Positions 24,178-33,585 of a DNA stretch of 64,000 nucleotides are shown here, piece after piece. This DNA comes from Tsuneonella mangrovi. GTDB taxonomy: Bacteria > Pseudomonadota > Alphaproteobacteria > Sphingomonadales > Sphingomonadaceae. Under the pieces are notes generated by a model. It made no database searches. It saw nothing but the letters and a program-made list of their open reading frames with translations, and was not told the DNA's origin. The translations under genes were made by a program, and so were the position numbers. The stretch spans positions 1,984,001-2,048,000 of the forward strand of contig NZ_CP022889.1 of the NCBI RefSeq assembly GCF_002269345.1. Reading direction: 5' to 3'. How positions within the stretch are numbered: the stretch's first letter is position 1; every line of letters starts with the position of its first letter.

Positions 24178-25251
24178 TCACTCCGCCGCGACGCTCCCGT
24201 CGCCCGCAGCGTCGTCGCCGAACAGCCCCGGGCCGTCGCCTTCGCCGTCGCCTTCGTTCGCGGCCGAGCCCTTGGCCTTCTGGCGCTTGTCGAAGCTGGC
24301 CCACACGTCGTTCCAGTTGCCCTTCGTCGCGGCCTTCGAATATTCGGTCGCGCGGGTTTCGAAGAAGTTGGCGTGCTCCACCCCGTTCAGCAGCGGGGCG
24401 AGCCACGGCAGCGGGTGATCGTCGATCATGAACTGCTTCTTCAGGCCCAGCTGCTCCAGCCGCCAGTCGGCGATGTAGCGGATATACTTCTTGATCTCGT
24501 TGGCGGTCATCCCGCTCACCGGCCCCTGCTCGAACGCCAGGTCGATGAAGTTGTCCTCCAGCCGCACGGTCTTCATGCAGCAATCGAGGATGTCTTCCTT
24601 CACCGCCTTGGTCAGGCAGTCGCGTTCCTTGGTGAAGGCGTGGAACAGGCGGGTGATGCCTTCGCAGTGCAGGCTCTCGTCGCGCACGCTCCAGCTGACG
24701 ATCTGGCCCATGCCCTTCATCTTGTTGAAGCGCGGGAAGTTCATCAGCATCGCGAAGCTGGCGAACAGCTGCACCCCTTCGGTGAAGCCGCCGAACATCG
24801 CCAGCGTGCGGGCGATATCCTGATCGGTGTCGACGCCGAATTCCTGCAGGTAATCGTGCTTGGCCTTCATCTCCTCGTATTCGAGGAACATGCCGTATTC
24901 GCTTTCGGGCATCCCGATCGTGTCGAGCAGGTGCGAATAGGCGGCGATGTGCACCGTCTCCATGTTGGAGAACGCGGTGAGCATCATCTTGATCTCGGTC
25001 GGCTTGAACACGCGGCCGTATTTCTCGTGGTAGCAATCCTGCACTTCCACGTCGGCCTGGGTGAAGAAGCGGAAGATTTGCGTCAGCAGGTTGCGCTCGT
25101 GATCGGACAGCTTCTGCGCCCAGTCGCGGCAATCCTCGCCCAGCGGCACTTCCTCGGGCAGCCAGTGCACCTGCTGCTGCCGCTTCCAGAACTCGTAGGC
25201 CCACGGGTATTCGAACGGCTTGTAGGTCTTGCGGGCTTCGAGAAGGGACAT
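24178..25251 (-). CDS. nrdB: Ribonucleoside-diphosphate reductase, beta subunit
   Basis: 357 residues from ATG 25251 (GGAG 7 bp upstream). The class I small subunit houses the di-iron/tyrosyl-radical centre. Iron ligands are visible in DVEVQDCYHEKY (after the first helix), NMETVHIAAYSHLL and DESLHCEGITRLFH. The C-terminus is long, Gly/Asp/Glu-rich and ends DGSVAAE; that tail normally docks into NrdA. It is separated from nrdA by about 300 bp with a terminator. Convergent with the HNH gene. Confidence 0.95.
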   Translation of the reverse strand: MSLLEARKTYKPFEYPWAYEFWKRQQQVHWLPEEVPLGEDCRDWAQKLSDHERNLLTQIFRFFTQADVEVQDCYHEKYGRVFKPTEIKMMLTAFSNMETVHIAAYSHLLDTIGMPESEYGMFLEYEEMKAKHDYLQEFGVDTDQDIARTLAMFGGFTEGVQLFASFAMLMNFPRFNKMKGMGQIVSWSVRDESLHCEGITRLFHAFTKERDCLTKAVKEDILDCCMKTVRLEDNFIDLAFEQGPVSGMTANEIKKYIRYIADWRLEQLGLKKQFMIDDHPLPWLAPLLNGVEHANFFETRATEYSKAATKGNWNDVWASFDKRQKAKGSAANEGDGEGDGPGLFGDDAAGDGSVAAE

Positions 25252-25477
25252 CTGGTGGCTCCGTGCGTTGCGAAGCCCCATATCTAGCGTGAGGCGCCGC
25301 GAATGTGAATCGTCTTGTTGCGCAAACCGGGCCCATTTCCCGGTCATTGAGTCCCGCCGGCAACAGGCCCCCCGAGGCCGACTCCGACTCGCGCGCGAAC
25401 CGTTAGAATACGGCGGCTTAGCGTGCCCGCGAAACGCACGGGCCGAGCGCGCGGGGGATAACTTCGCTGGTACCGAA

Positions 25478-25509
25478 AAGGCCCCGTCCGGGTGGGGGGA
25501 CGGGGCCTT
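25478..25509 (-). terminator. Terminator between nrdA and nrdB
   Basis: A perfect 12 bp stem, AAGGCCCCGTCC (25478-25489) with GGACGGGGCCTT (25498-25509), 8-base loop; read on the minus strand it is followed by TTCGGT. It lies in the 302 bp gap after nrdA and before nrdB, so it should end or attenuate the nrdA message; nrdB then needs its own promoter or read-through. Confidence 0.8.
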
Positions 25510-25553
25510 CGTTGGACAGGCAGGGGAAGCTGCCAGTCGCTCGCGCTATGCCG

Positions 25554-27587
25554 TTACTGGCAGGCGAGACACTCGTCGTAGTCGGTGCTCGGCAGCTCGT
25601 ACTTGGCTGCTTCGGCGGTGTTGTCGGCTTCGACCCCGCCGGCGAACCCGGCGCGCTGCACGGACTTCGAACGCAGGTAGTAAAGGCTCTTGATGCCCTT
25701 CTCCCACGCCTGGAAGTGGAGCATCGCCAGGTCCCACTTGTCGACGTCGGCGGGGATGAACAGGTTGAGGCTTTGCGCCTGGTCGATGAACGGGGTGCGG
25801 TCGGCGGCGAATTCGAGCAGCCAGCGCTGGTCGATCTCGAAGCTGGTCTTGTAAACCGCCTTTTCCTCCGGCGTCAGGAAGTCGAGGTGCTGGACCGAAC
25901 CGCCCTTCTCGAGGATCGAGTTCCACACGTTGGTGGAGTTCTTGCTCTTCGTATCGAGCAGCTTTTCGAGATACGGGTTCTTGACGATGAAGCTGCCCGA
26001 CAGCGTCTTGTGGGTGTAGATGTTGGCCGGGATCGGCTCGATGCAGGCGCTGGTGCCGCCGCAGATGATGCTGATCGAGGCGGTCGGCGCGATCGCCATC
26101 TTGCAGCTGAACCGCTCCATCGCGCCGGCGTCCTCGGCATCGGGGCACGCGCCGCGCTCTTCCGCCAGCACCATGCTCGCTTCCTCGGCCTTGGCGGAAA
26201 CGTGCTTGAACATCTTGAGGTTCCACACCTTCGCCATCGGGCTTTCGAAGCCGATGCCCTTGGACTGCAGGAACGAGTGGAAGCCCATCACGCCCATGCC
26301 GACCGAGCGTTCGCGCGCGGCGGAATACTTGGCCCGCGCCATCTCGTCGGGTGCGCGGTCGATGTAGTCCTGCAGCACGTTGTCGAGGAACCGCATCACG
26401 TCTTCGATGAAGCGCTTGTCCTCGTGCCACTGGTCCCACGTCTCGAGGTTGAGCGACGAGAGGCAGCACACCGCGGTGCGATCGTTGCCGAGGTGGTCGC
26501 GGCCGGTCGGCAGGGTGATCTCGCTGCACAGGTTCGAAGTCGAGACCTTGAGGCCCAGCTCGCGGTGGTGCTTGGGCATCATCCGATTCACCGTGTCGGA
26601 GAACACGATGTACGGCTCGCCGGTGGCAAGGCGGGTTTCGACCAGCTTCTGGAACAGGCTGCGCGCATCGACGCTGCCGCGGACTTCGCCGGTCTTGGGG
26701 CTGGTGAGGTTCCATTCCTCGCCCGCGCGCACCGCTTCCATGAAGGCATCGGACAGCAGCACCCCGTGGTGCAGGTTGAGCGCCTTGCGGTTGAAGTCGC
26801 CCGACGGCTTGCGGATCTCGAGGAACTCCTCGATCTCGGGGTGGCTGATGTCGATGTAGCACGCCGCCGAGCCGCGCCGCAGCGAGCCCTGCGAAATCGC
26901 CAGCGTCAGGCTGTCCATCACGCGCACGAACGGGATGATCCCGCTGGTCTTGCCGTTGAGGCCGACCGGCTCGCCGATCCCGCGGACCTGGCCCCAGTAG
27001 GTGCCGATGCCGCCGCCGCGCGAGGCGAGCCAGACGTTCTCGTTCCACGTGCCGACGATGCCTTCGAGGCTGTCTTCGACCGAGTTGAGGTAGCAGCTGA
27101 TCGGCAGGCCGCGGCTGGTGCCGCCGTTCGACAGCACCGGGGTCGCCGGCATGAACCACAGGCGGCTGATGTAGTCATACAGGCGCTGGGCGTGCTCTTC
27201 GTCGTCGGCATAGGCATCGGCGACGCGGGCGAACAGGTCCTGGTAGCTTTCGCCGGGCAGGAGGTAGCGGTCTTCGAGCGTTTCCTTGCCGAATTCGGTC
27301 AGCAGCGCATCGCGCGACGCATCGGTGACGACATTGAAGCGCCGATCGTGGATCGTCTTGCTGTCGCTCGCGGGCTTGGCGGCAGCCTTGGCCACCGCAG
27401 CAACGGCTTCGGCCATCGCTTCTGCCGCCTTGTCGGCCACCAGTTCCTCGCTGCCCCGATCCGCCTGCGCCATACTCACCGCCGCTTTCTTCTTCTGCTT
27501 TGCGGGGGTCTCGTTCCGGCCTGTTACCGTGTCCCCGGCTTCGTGTTCGAGACCCATTTCCGCACCGTCCCCGTTCCTGAATTCCAT
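25554..27587 (-). CDS. nrdA: Ribonucleoside-diphosphate reductase, alpha subunit
   Basis: About 677 residues from ATG 27587 (GGGGGA upstream; further ATGs at residues 11 and 39). It makes dNDPs from NDPs. Visible are CYLNSVEDSL (first redox Cys), STSNLCSEITLP (radical Cys and Glu), CCLSSLN, and the C-terminal CLAC pair that passes electrons from thioredoxin. No ATP-cone is evident before residue 75, so activity control by dATP at an N-terminal cone is unlikely. The first 60 residues are charged and Ala/Lys-rich. The upstream region is dense in GANTC sites. Confidence 0.95.
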   Translation of the reverse strand: MEFRNGDGAEMGLEHEAGDTVTGRNETPAKQKKKAAVSMAQADRGSEELVADKAAEAMAEAVAAVAKAAAKPASDSKTIHDRRFNVVTDASRDALLTEFGKETLEDRYLLPGESYQDLFARVADAYADDEEHAQRLYDYISRLWFMPATPVLSNGGTSRGLPISCYLNSVEDSLEGIVGTWNENVWLASRGGGIGTYWGQVRGIGEPVGLNGKTSGIIPFVRVMDSLTLAISQGSLRRGSAACYIDISHPEIEEFLEIRKPSGDFNRKALNLHHGVLLSDAFMEAVRAGEEWNLTSPKTGEVRGSVDARSLFQKLVETRLATGEPYIVFSDTVNRMMPKHHRELGLKVSTSNLCSEITLPTGRDHLGNDRTAVCCLSSLNLETWDQWHEDKRFIEDVMRFLDNVLQDYIDRAPDEMARAKYSAARERSVGMGVMGFHSFLQSKGIGFESPMAKVWNLKMFKHVSAKAEEASMVLAEERGACPDAEDAGAMERFSCKMAIAPTASISIICGGTSACIEPIPANIYTHKTLSGSFIVKNPYLEKLLDTKSKNSTNVWNSILEKGGSVQHLDFLTPEEKAVYKTSFEIDQRWLLEFAADRTPFIDQAQSLNLFIPADVDKWDLAMLHFQAWEKGIKSLYYLRSKSVQRAGFAGGVEADNTAEAAKYELPSTDYDECLACQ

Positions 27588-28122
27588 CGGTCCCCCGTCC
27601 TCGTTCCGGACCGGGCCGATCCTGCCCGGTGTTCCGCTTTCGTTCGAATCGGCGGGCAAGCGCCCTACCTAGCATTTCGCGGTTCGCGTGGGGACAAAAC
27701 TTATCCCCAGCCGGTCACCAGAAACCTCCCTCGGGTGCCTGGTCGCAAGGCCGAATCATCCCTCGCCACGCGTGAAAGCGTGACGGGCTGAACAACTAGG
27801 TCTTGTGGGTCCCCCGACCGACGAACCACTGGCGATAGTGAATCAGCCGCGATTCATGCGCAAGAGGGTGAATCGTCGATTAACCCTTTCGCCGCCGTCG
27901 ATTCGATCGTGTGTTACACTTTCAATACACCGCGACGCGCCGGATTTCCTAGGCTGGCGGGGAGCGCAAGAGTCAAAATCGAATTTTGAAAAAAATTTAT
28001 CGGCTGGCGGTTTTCCACGACTGATTGAATCAATCGAATCCGGGGCTGAAATTTTGCTGCGTTCAGGCCGCCCGGCGAGCAACGCCTTGCCGAACGCGTG
28101 GCCGACTCGGCAGCGACTCGGT
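27588..28122. promoter_or_regulatory. nrdA upstream region, GANTC cluster and DnaA-box-like site
   Basis: 535 bp without a gene. GANTC occurs ten times: 27753, 27840, 27851, 27870, 27900, 27970, 28027, 28036, 28104, 28115 (first bases). TTATCCCCA at 27701-27709 differs by one base from the DnaA box TTATCCACA. An AT-rich tract is at 27975-28001, unusual in this GC-rich window, and GATTAACC at 27878 resembles half a CtrA site. Together they suggest cell-cycle control of nrdA by methylation, DnaA and perhaps CtrA. A replication-origin role cannot be excluded. Confidence 0.55.
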
Positions 28123-29007
28123 TCAGGCCGAACCGGCGTGATCGGCGATCAGGCCGGCCAGCTCTTCGACCAACGGAACCGGCAGGTCGTGACCCATCCC
28201 GGGGATGGTCGCGATCCGGGCACCGGGAATCGCGTCGGCGGTATCGATCCCGCCTTCCACCGGGACCAGCGGATCGTCTTCGCCATGGATCACCAGCGTC
28301 GGTGCCGAGACCGACTTCAGCCGCTGGCGGCGGTCGCCGTCGGCTATGATCGCGGCCATCTGCCGGGGGAAGCCGCTGGGATAGAAGCTGCGCCGGATGT
28401 TGGCGCGAACCTTGTCGCGCACCACGCTCTCCTCGGCGCGGTAGGCCGGGCTGCCGATCGCGCGCGCGACCATGATGCCGTGTTCGACCAGCACTTCCTC
28501 GTCCATCGAGGACGGACGGGTGGTGAGCGCCTTGAACGCCTCCCTGGTCGCTGCCGGCAGCTTGGGATTGCCGGTGGTCGACATGATCGACACCAGGCTG
28601 GCGGTGCGTGTCGGGTGCTCGACTGCGATCAGCTGCGAAATCATCCCGCCCATGCTCGCGCCGACGATGTGCGCCTGCTCGATCCCCAGCGCATCGAGCA
28701 ACCCGACCCCGTCTGCCGCCATGTCGGACAGGGCGTAGGGCACGCGCGGCTTGAACCCGAGCCGATACAGCAAGATCAGCTTGAGCATCGAAGGGGTCTT
28801 GGAACCCTCCATCTTCTGGCTAAGCCCGATGTCGCGGTTGTCGTAGCGGATCACACGAAAGCCGCGCTCGACGAGGGCGTCTACCAGTTCGATCGGCCAA
28901 AGGGTCAACTGGGCGCCAAGGCCCATCACCAGCAGGATTACGGGATCGTCAGGGTTGCCGTAGTCTTCGTATTCCAGCTCGATCCCGTTTGCCTGTATGC
29001 GTGCCAT
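28123..29007 (-). CDS. Alpha/beta hydrolase
   Basis: 294 residues from ATG 29007. The fold is clear: LLVMGLGAQLTLWP (oxyanion loop), the nucleophile elbow GASMGG (Ser near residue 104), a catalytic Asp in HGEDDPLVPV and His in GMGHDLP near the end. Similar proteins hydrolyse esters, lactones or epoxides; the cap region (FKALTTRPSS, FYPSGFPRQ) gives no substrate. Divergent from the POT transporter gene across 172 bp. Monocistronic. Confidence 0.88.
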   Translation of the reverse strand: MARIQANGIELEYEDYGNPDDPVILLVMGLGAQLTLWPIELVDALVERGFRVIRYDNRDIGLSQKMEGSKTPSMLKLILLYRLGFKPRVPYALSDMAADGVGLLDALGIEQAHIVGASMGGMISQLIAVEHPTRTASLVSIMSTTGNPKLPAATREAFKALTTRPSSMDEEVLVEHGIMVARAIGSPAYRAEESVVRDKVRANIRRSFYPSGFPRQMAAIIADGDRRQRLKSVSAPTLVIHGEDDPLVPVEGGIDTADAIPGARIATIPGMGHDLPVPLVEELAGLIADHAGSA

Positions 29008-29179
29008 TGCGGCCCTTTCCGTTGCCTTCCGACCAGACCGCCTATCTGCCGAACCGCGCGCATGCTGCCAAGATGTTCGAACAATTTGCTGCAAGCGCGA
29101 AAAAGGATTGGACGCGCTGGCGCAGCCAACGCATCATCGTCGCTGCCCGGAAGACCGGGCCTCGGTATGGGACATATCT

Positions 29180-30571
29180 ATGGCAACGCTTGCGGCAGGG
29201 CCGGGCGAGAGCGCCGAGCTGTTCGGGCACCCACGCGGCCTGACCGTCCTGGCCACTACCGAAATGTGGGAGCGCTTCTCGTTCTACGGGATGCAGGCGC
29301 TGCTGATGCTCTACATGACCAAGTACCTGTTGCTGCCCGAACACGCGCGAGGCGTGATCGGATTGGCGAGCTATCGCGCGGGGCTCGAGGCGGTGGTTGG
29401 CAAGCTCGACGACGTTGCTTTCGCCGGGCAGACCTACGGCATCTATTCGGGGATGATCTACCTCACCCCGATCATCGGCGCGTGGCTGGGCGACCGGGTG
29501 CTGGGGCGCACGCGCACGATCACGATCGGCTGCCTGATCATGGCGGCGGGTCATCTCGCGATGGCGAGCGAGCAACTGTTCCTCGGTGCGCTCACCTTGC
29601 TGGTGATCGGTTCGGGCTGCGTAATCGGCAACATGGCGGCGCAGGTCGGGCTGCTCTATTCGCCGGAGGACCAGCGCCGAACACGGGGGTTCGGGATCTA
29701 CCTCATCACACTCAACGTCGGTGCGCTGATCGCTCCGCTGATCATCGGCACGCTGGGGGAGGATTATTCGTGGCACTGGGGGTTCGGCGCGGCGGGGATC
29801 GGCATGCTGATCGGGCTTGCCACTTACCTTGCGGGACGACGCCATATGCCGCCCGACAGCCTCACTGCGCGTACGGCGGCCAGCAAGCAGAAGGTCAAGC
29901 TCACGCGCAGCGACTGGCACCGGATCGGCGTGATCCTGCTGCTGCTGTTCGTCCCCTACGTGCTCTATTTCACCGCCACCAACCAGTCGTATTCGATCAT
30001 GTACGTCTGGGCCGACACGCAGGTCGATCGCAATATCCTCGGGTTCGAGATGCCGGTCACCTGGATCGGTATTTTCGACGGGCTCGCAACGATCTGCGGG
30101 GTGTGGCTGGGCAACCGGCTGTCGCTCGCGCTCGAACGCAAGCGCGGGCGCGACCTGGGGGATGTCGCCAAGATCGGGATGGGGATTGCAGGTGTGGCGC
30201 TGGCGTGGCTGTTCGCGGTTGCCATCGCCCGCCTGCCGGTCACTCCGCTGGGCCTGTGGCTCACGTTCTTCATGCTGCAGGACTTCAGCTATGGCGCGCT
30301 GATAGAGCCGCCGATCCAGGCGCTCGTCACGCGCGATTCACCACAGTCGGTCGTGTCGATGATGATGGCGATGTACAAGGCGGCGACCGCGGTGTCCTAT
30401 TTCCTCGCCGGATGGATGGACCGCTTCTACGAACCGCTCGGCGCGAGCGGTTTCTTCCTGCTTACGGCGGGCATGACCGCCATCGGCGCAGTGATCATGT
30501 TTGGCGGTTTCCGCTGGTGGGTCCATCATCTGGGCCCGGTGGAGGAGAAGATGGAAGGCGTTTCGCCTTAG
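29180..30571 (+). CDS. POT family proton-dependent peptide transporter
   Basis: 463 residues from the ATG at 29180; codons upstream in the same frame are not protein-like. It carries the POT signature TEMWERFSFYGMQALLMLY (the ExxERFxYYG proton-coupling motif) in the first helix and about 12 transmembrane helices, with YGIYSGMIYLTPIIGAWLGD in helix 2-3. It imports di- and tripeptides with protons across the inner membrane. The segment between helices 6 and 7 (ASKQKVKLTRSDWH) is a typical cytoplasmic loop. Shorter than E. coli DtpA. Confidence 0.92.
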   Translation: MATLAAGPGESAELFGHPRGLTVLATTEMWERFSFYGMQALLMLYMTKYLLLPEHARGVIGLASYRAGLEAVVGKLDDVAFAGQTYGIYSGMIYLTPIIGAWLGDRVLGRTRTITIGCLIMAAGHLAMASEQLFLGALTLLVIGSGCVIGNMAAQVGLLYSPEDQRRTRGFGIYLITLNVGALIAPLIIGTLGEDYSWHWGFGAAGIGMLIGLATYLAGRRHMPPDSLTARTAASKQKVKLTRSDWHRIGVILLLLFVPYVLYFTATNQSYSIMYVWADTQVDRNILGFEMPVTWIGIFDGLATICGVWLGNRLSLALERKRGRDLGDVAKIGMGIAGVALAWLFAVAIARLPVTPLGLWLTFFMLQDFSYGALIEPPIQALVTRDSPQSVVSMMMAMYKAATAVSYFLAGWMDRFYEPLGASGFFLLTAGMTAIGAVIMFGGFRWWVHHLGPVEEKMEGVSP

Positions 30572-30581
30572 GCCATGCAGA

Positions 30582-32165
30582 CTAGGGCACCAGCACCGTG
30601 TCCTCGGGCACTTCGAGCGTTTCCTGATAGTCGAGCGTGTAGTGCAGTCCGCGGCTCTCGTGGCGTTTGAGCGCGCTGGTCACGATCAGGTCGGCGCACT
30701 GGTGCAGGTTCCTGAGCTCGATCAGGTCGGTGGTGACGCGAAACGAGCCGTAATAATCCTCGATCTCCTGCGCGAGCGTAGCGATGCGATGCGCCGCGCG
30801 CTCGAGCCGCTTGGTGGTGCGCACGATGCCGACGTAGTTCCACATGAACCGGCGGATCTCGGTCCAGTTCTGCTTGATGACGACTTCCTCGTCGGAATCG
30901 GTCACCCGGCTGGCGTCCCACTCGCGGATCGGCGGCGGGTCGTCCATCTCGTCCCACACCGACAGGATGTCGCGTGCGGCGGCTTCGCCGAATACGAAGC
31001 ATTCGAGCAGCGAGTTGGAAGCTAGCCGGTTCGCGCCATGCAGCCCGCTTTCGGTCACTTCGCCCGCCGCCCACAGCCCGGGCAGGTCGGTGCGCGCGTC
31101 GAGCCCGATCAGCACCCCGCCGCAAGTATAGTGCTGCGCGGGCACGACCGGGATCGGCTCCTTGGTCATGTCGATCCCGAGGTTGATCAGCTTGTCGTAG
31201 ATCGTCGGGAAATGATGCTTCACGAAATCGGGCGGCTGGTGGCTGATGTCCAGGTGGACATAGTCGAGGCCGTAGCGCTTGATCTGATCGTCGTTGGCGC
31301 GGGCGACGATATCGCGTGGGGCAAGCTCCATCCGCTCGGGGTCGTAACGCTCCATGTAGCGCTCGCCGGTGACCGGATTGTACAGCCGCCCGCCTTCGCC
31401 GCGCACCGCCTCGGTGATGAGGAAGTTCTTGACCTCGAGGTTGTAGAGGCAGGTCGGGTGGAATTGCATCATCTCCATGTTGGAGACCCGCGCCCCGGCG
31501 CGCCACGCCATCGCGATCCCGTCGCCGGTCGCGCCGCGCGGCGCGGTGGAGAACAGGTAGCAGCGCCCCGCGCCGCCGGTCGCCAGCACCGTTGCGCGGG
31601 CGACATGCGCTTCGACTTCGCCGGTCTCCTGGTCGAGCGCGTAGACGCCCCATACCCGCCCCGAGCCCGAATACTTCTCTCCATTGCGCCCGGTGATCAG
31701 GTCGATGCACGCGCGCCCGGGTAGCAGGGTGATGTTGGGGTTGGCCTCTGCCGCCTTGAGCAGCGCCTCCTGCACCGCCCAGCCGGTGGCATCGTCGACA
31801 TGGACGATCCGGCGGTGGCTGTGGCCGCCCTCGCGGGTCAGGTGCAAGTCGCCGCTTTCGCGGTTGAACGGCACGCCCAGCTCGCACAGCCGGTTGATCG
31901 CCTTGGGCGCACGCTCGATCACGAACTCGACAGTCGCCCGGTCGTTGAGGCCTGCGCCTGCAACCATCGTGTCGCGAATGTGGTTCTCGAAGGTGTCGCC
32001 CGCATCGAGGACAGCCGCGATCCCGCCCTGCGCCCACGCGGTGCTGCCGCCGGTGAGGGTGCCCTTGGCAAGCACCAGCACGCGCTTGTCCTGTGCCAGC
32101 GCCAGCGCAGCGGTGAGCCCGGCAGCGCCCGAGCCGATTACGATCACGTCGTGGGTCGCAGTCAT
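30582..32165 (-). CDS. nadB: L-aspartate oxidase
   Basis: 527 residues from ATG 32165. It oxidises L-aspartate to iminoaspartate for NAD synthesis. FAD-binding VIVIGSGAAGLTAALAL is at 8-24; then STAWAQGGIAA, the active-site stretch REGGHSHRRIVH, VLATGGAGRCYL, and QFHPTCLYN. YTCGGVLIGLDART and GLHGANRLASNSLLECF show the FAD-enzyme core. The C-terminal helical domain (LRNLHQCADLIVTSAL) fits the family. nadA and nadC are not adjacent, so the pathway genes are dispersed. Confidence 0.95.
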   Translation of the reverse strand: MTATHDVIVIGSGAAGLTAALALAQDKRVLVLAKGTLTGGSTAWAQGGIAAVLDAGDTFENHIRDTMVAGAGLNDRATVEFVIERAPKAINRLCELGVPFNRESGDLHLTREGGHSHRRIVHVDDATGWAVQEALLKAAEANPNITLLPGRACIDLITGRNGEKYSGSGRVWGVYALDQETGEVEAHVARATVLATGGAGRCYLFSTAPRGATGDGIAMAWRAGARVSNMEMMQFHPTCLYNLEVKNFLITEAVRGEGGRLYNPVTGERYMERYDPERMELAPRDIVARANDDQIKRYGLDYVHLDISHQPPDFVKHHFPTIYDKLINLGIDMTKEPIPVVPAQHYTCGGVLIGLDARTDLPGLWAAGEVTESGLHGANRLASNSLLECFVFGEAAARDILSVWDEMDDPPPIREWDASRVTDSDEEVVIKQNWTEIRRFMWNYVGIVRTTKRLERAAHRIATLAQEIEDYYGSFRVTTDLIELRNLHQCADLIVTSALKRHESRGLHYTLDYQETLEVPEDTVLVP

Positions 32166-32355
32166 CGGCGCGTCATGGCCGAAGGCTAACCGTGCGGCAA
32201 GCTGTCGCGTGTCCTCGGGCAACCTGCCCAAAGTGTGTCATTGGGGGAAATATGCGACTTCGGTCGCCCGATCTTGCAACCAAACCCTCGCTGGTTCGTT
32301 GTGGAGTCCGGGGAGGCAAACGACTAAGGTAAAGAGATAATATAAAGGGATCGCA

Positions 32356-32535
32356 ATGAGTCTGCTCGGTCGCGCCAAGTGCCTCGCCAACCACCACGAA
32401 CCCGATCGCCACCGGGTCCACCAGACGCCTTTCGGGATGTCCGGGCACTGTCGCCATTGCGGCGCCGAAATCGTGCGTTACGGGTTTCACGACTGGCGTC
32501 GCGGTTCGTTCGAGAATGCCGAGGCGCCGCAATAG
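32356..32535 (+). CDS. Small Cys/His-containing protein
   Basis: 59 residues (start MSLLGRAKCLANHHEPDRHR). Cys and His are placed as C...HH...H...H-CRHCG, a small zinc-knuckle pattern, followed by an EIVRYGFHDWRR segment. AAAGGGA stands 5 bp upstream of the ATG, and the AT-rich stretch at 32333-32345 could hold the -10. It shares the 190 bp region between it and nadB. Similar short proteins occur in sphingomonads; function unknown. Confidence 0.65.
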   Translation: MSLLGRAKCLANHHEPDRHRVHQTPFGMSGHCRHCGAEIVRYGFHDWRRGSFENAEAPQ

Positions 32536-32551
32536 GTGCGGCGAGTGGCTG

Positions 32552-33487
32552 CTAGCCCGCGCCGGTGAGCTGGACGAATACGTCCTCGAGATCGGCTTCG
32601 CGCGTGGTCACGTCTTCGATCGCGTAGCCGTGCTGCTGGATTAGCGCGAGCACCTGCCCCGCGCTGGTCGCGTCGCGATCGTAGGTCACGTCGAGCCGGC
32701 GGGGTTCGACGATTTCCGACTTGAGGAACGCAGGCTCCTGCACCGGGCCGGCAAGGTCCTTGTCGACCGTCACCGACACGATCTTCTCGCGCGCCATCCC
32801 GACCAGTTCGCGGGTCGGCTTGTCGGCGATCAGTTCGCCGTGGTTGATGATCGCGATCCGGTCGCACAGCTGCTCGGCCTCTTCGAGGTAGTGAGTGGTC
32901 AACACCACCGTCACCCCTTCCTTGTTGAGCCCGGTGACGAGCTCCCACAGCTGGCGGCGCAGCTCGACGTCGACGCCCGCGGTCGGTTCGTCGAGCACGA
33001 GGATCGGCGGCGAGTGGACCATCGCCTTGGCGACCAGCAGGCGGCGCTTCATCCCGCCCGACAGCGTGCGGGCATAGGCATTGCGCTTGTCCGACAAGCG
33101 GACCGCCGCGAGCAGTTCCTCGCTGCGCCGGTCGCGCTTGGGAATGCCGTAGAACCCGGCCTGGTTCTCCAGCACCTCGAACGGGGTGAAGAACGGGTCG
33201 AACACGATTTCCTGCGGCACGATGCCGATCGCCCGCTTGGCGTTGCGCGCATCGCGGTCGATGTCGAAGCCCCAGATCTCCGCGCTGCCGCTGGTCTTCA
33301 TCACCAGTCCGGCGAGGATGTTGATGAGGGTCGACTTGCCCGCGCCGTTGGGGCCGAGCAGGCCGAAGATCTGCCCTTGCGGCACATCGAAGCTCACGCC
33401 CTTGAGCGCCAGCTTGCCTTCTTCGCCCTTCTCCCCGGCGTAGCGTTTGACCATGTTGTCGATGCGGATCGCGGGCGGGGTGCTCAT
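32552..33487 (-). CDS. ABC transporter ATP-binding protein
   Basis: 312 residues from ATG 33487. Walker A GPNGAGKST (about 45-53), Q-loop VPQEIVFDP, signature LSGGMKRRL, Walker B ILVLDEPTAGVD and H-loop TTHYLEEAEQL are all present. The about 80-residue C-terminal extension (EKIVSVTVDKDL onward) is of the type seen in exporters of the DrrA/CcmA-like or gliding/antibiotic class. No permease gene is adjacent on either side, so its membrane partner must be elsewhere. Confidence 0.9.
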   Translation of the reverse strand: MSTPPAIRIDNMVKRYAGEKGEEGKLALKGVSFDVPQGQIFGLLGPNGAGKSTLINILAGLVMKTSGSAEIWGFDIDRDARNAKRAIGIVPQEIVFDPFFTPFEVLENQAGFYGIPKRDRRSEELLAAVRLSDKRNAYARTLSGGMKRRLLVAKAMVHSPPILVLDEPTAGVDVELRRQLWELVTGLNKEGVTVVLTTHYLEEAEQLCDRIAIINHGELIADKPTRELVGMAREKIVSVTVDKDLAGPVQEPAFLKSEIVEPRRLDVTYDRDATSAGQVLALIQQHGYAIEDVTTREADLEDVFVQLTGAG

Positions 33488-33585
33488 GCCATGTGCCCTA
33501 GTGTGCATTCGCCCTGCGCGTAAAGAGGGCATGGAGCGGATCGGCGATTGCATGGCCGCTTGCACTCGATTATCGGACCCTTCCC

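Noticed and set aside
25512-27791. 759-codon open frame on the + strand
   Set aside because: Antisense to nrdA, with His/Arg/Asp-rich low-information sequence and no recognisable domain.
27588-28122. Chromosomal replication origin
   Set aside because: Only one near-perfect DnaA box is visible, and none of the genes that usually flank alphaproteobacterial origins (hemE, dnaA, parAB, gidA) is here; I kept a regulatory reading instead.
27805-30585. 926-codon open frame on the + strand
   Set aside because: It crosses the GANTC-rich region, the antisense of the hydrolase and another frame of the POT transporter; no family motif.
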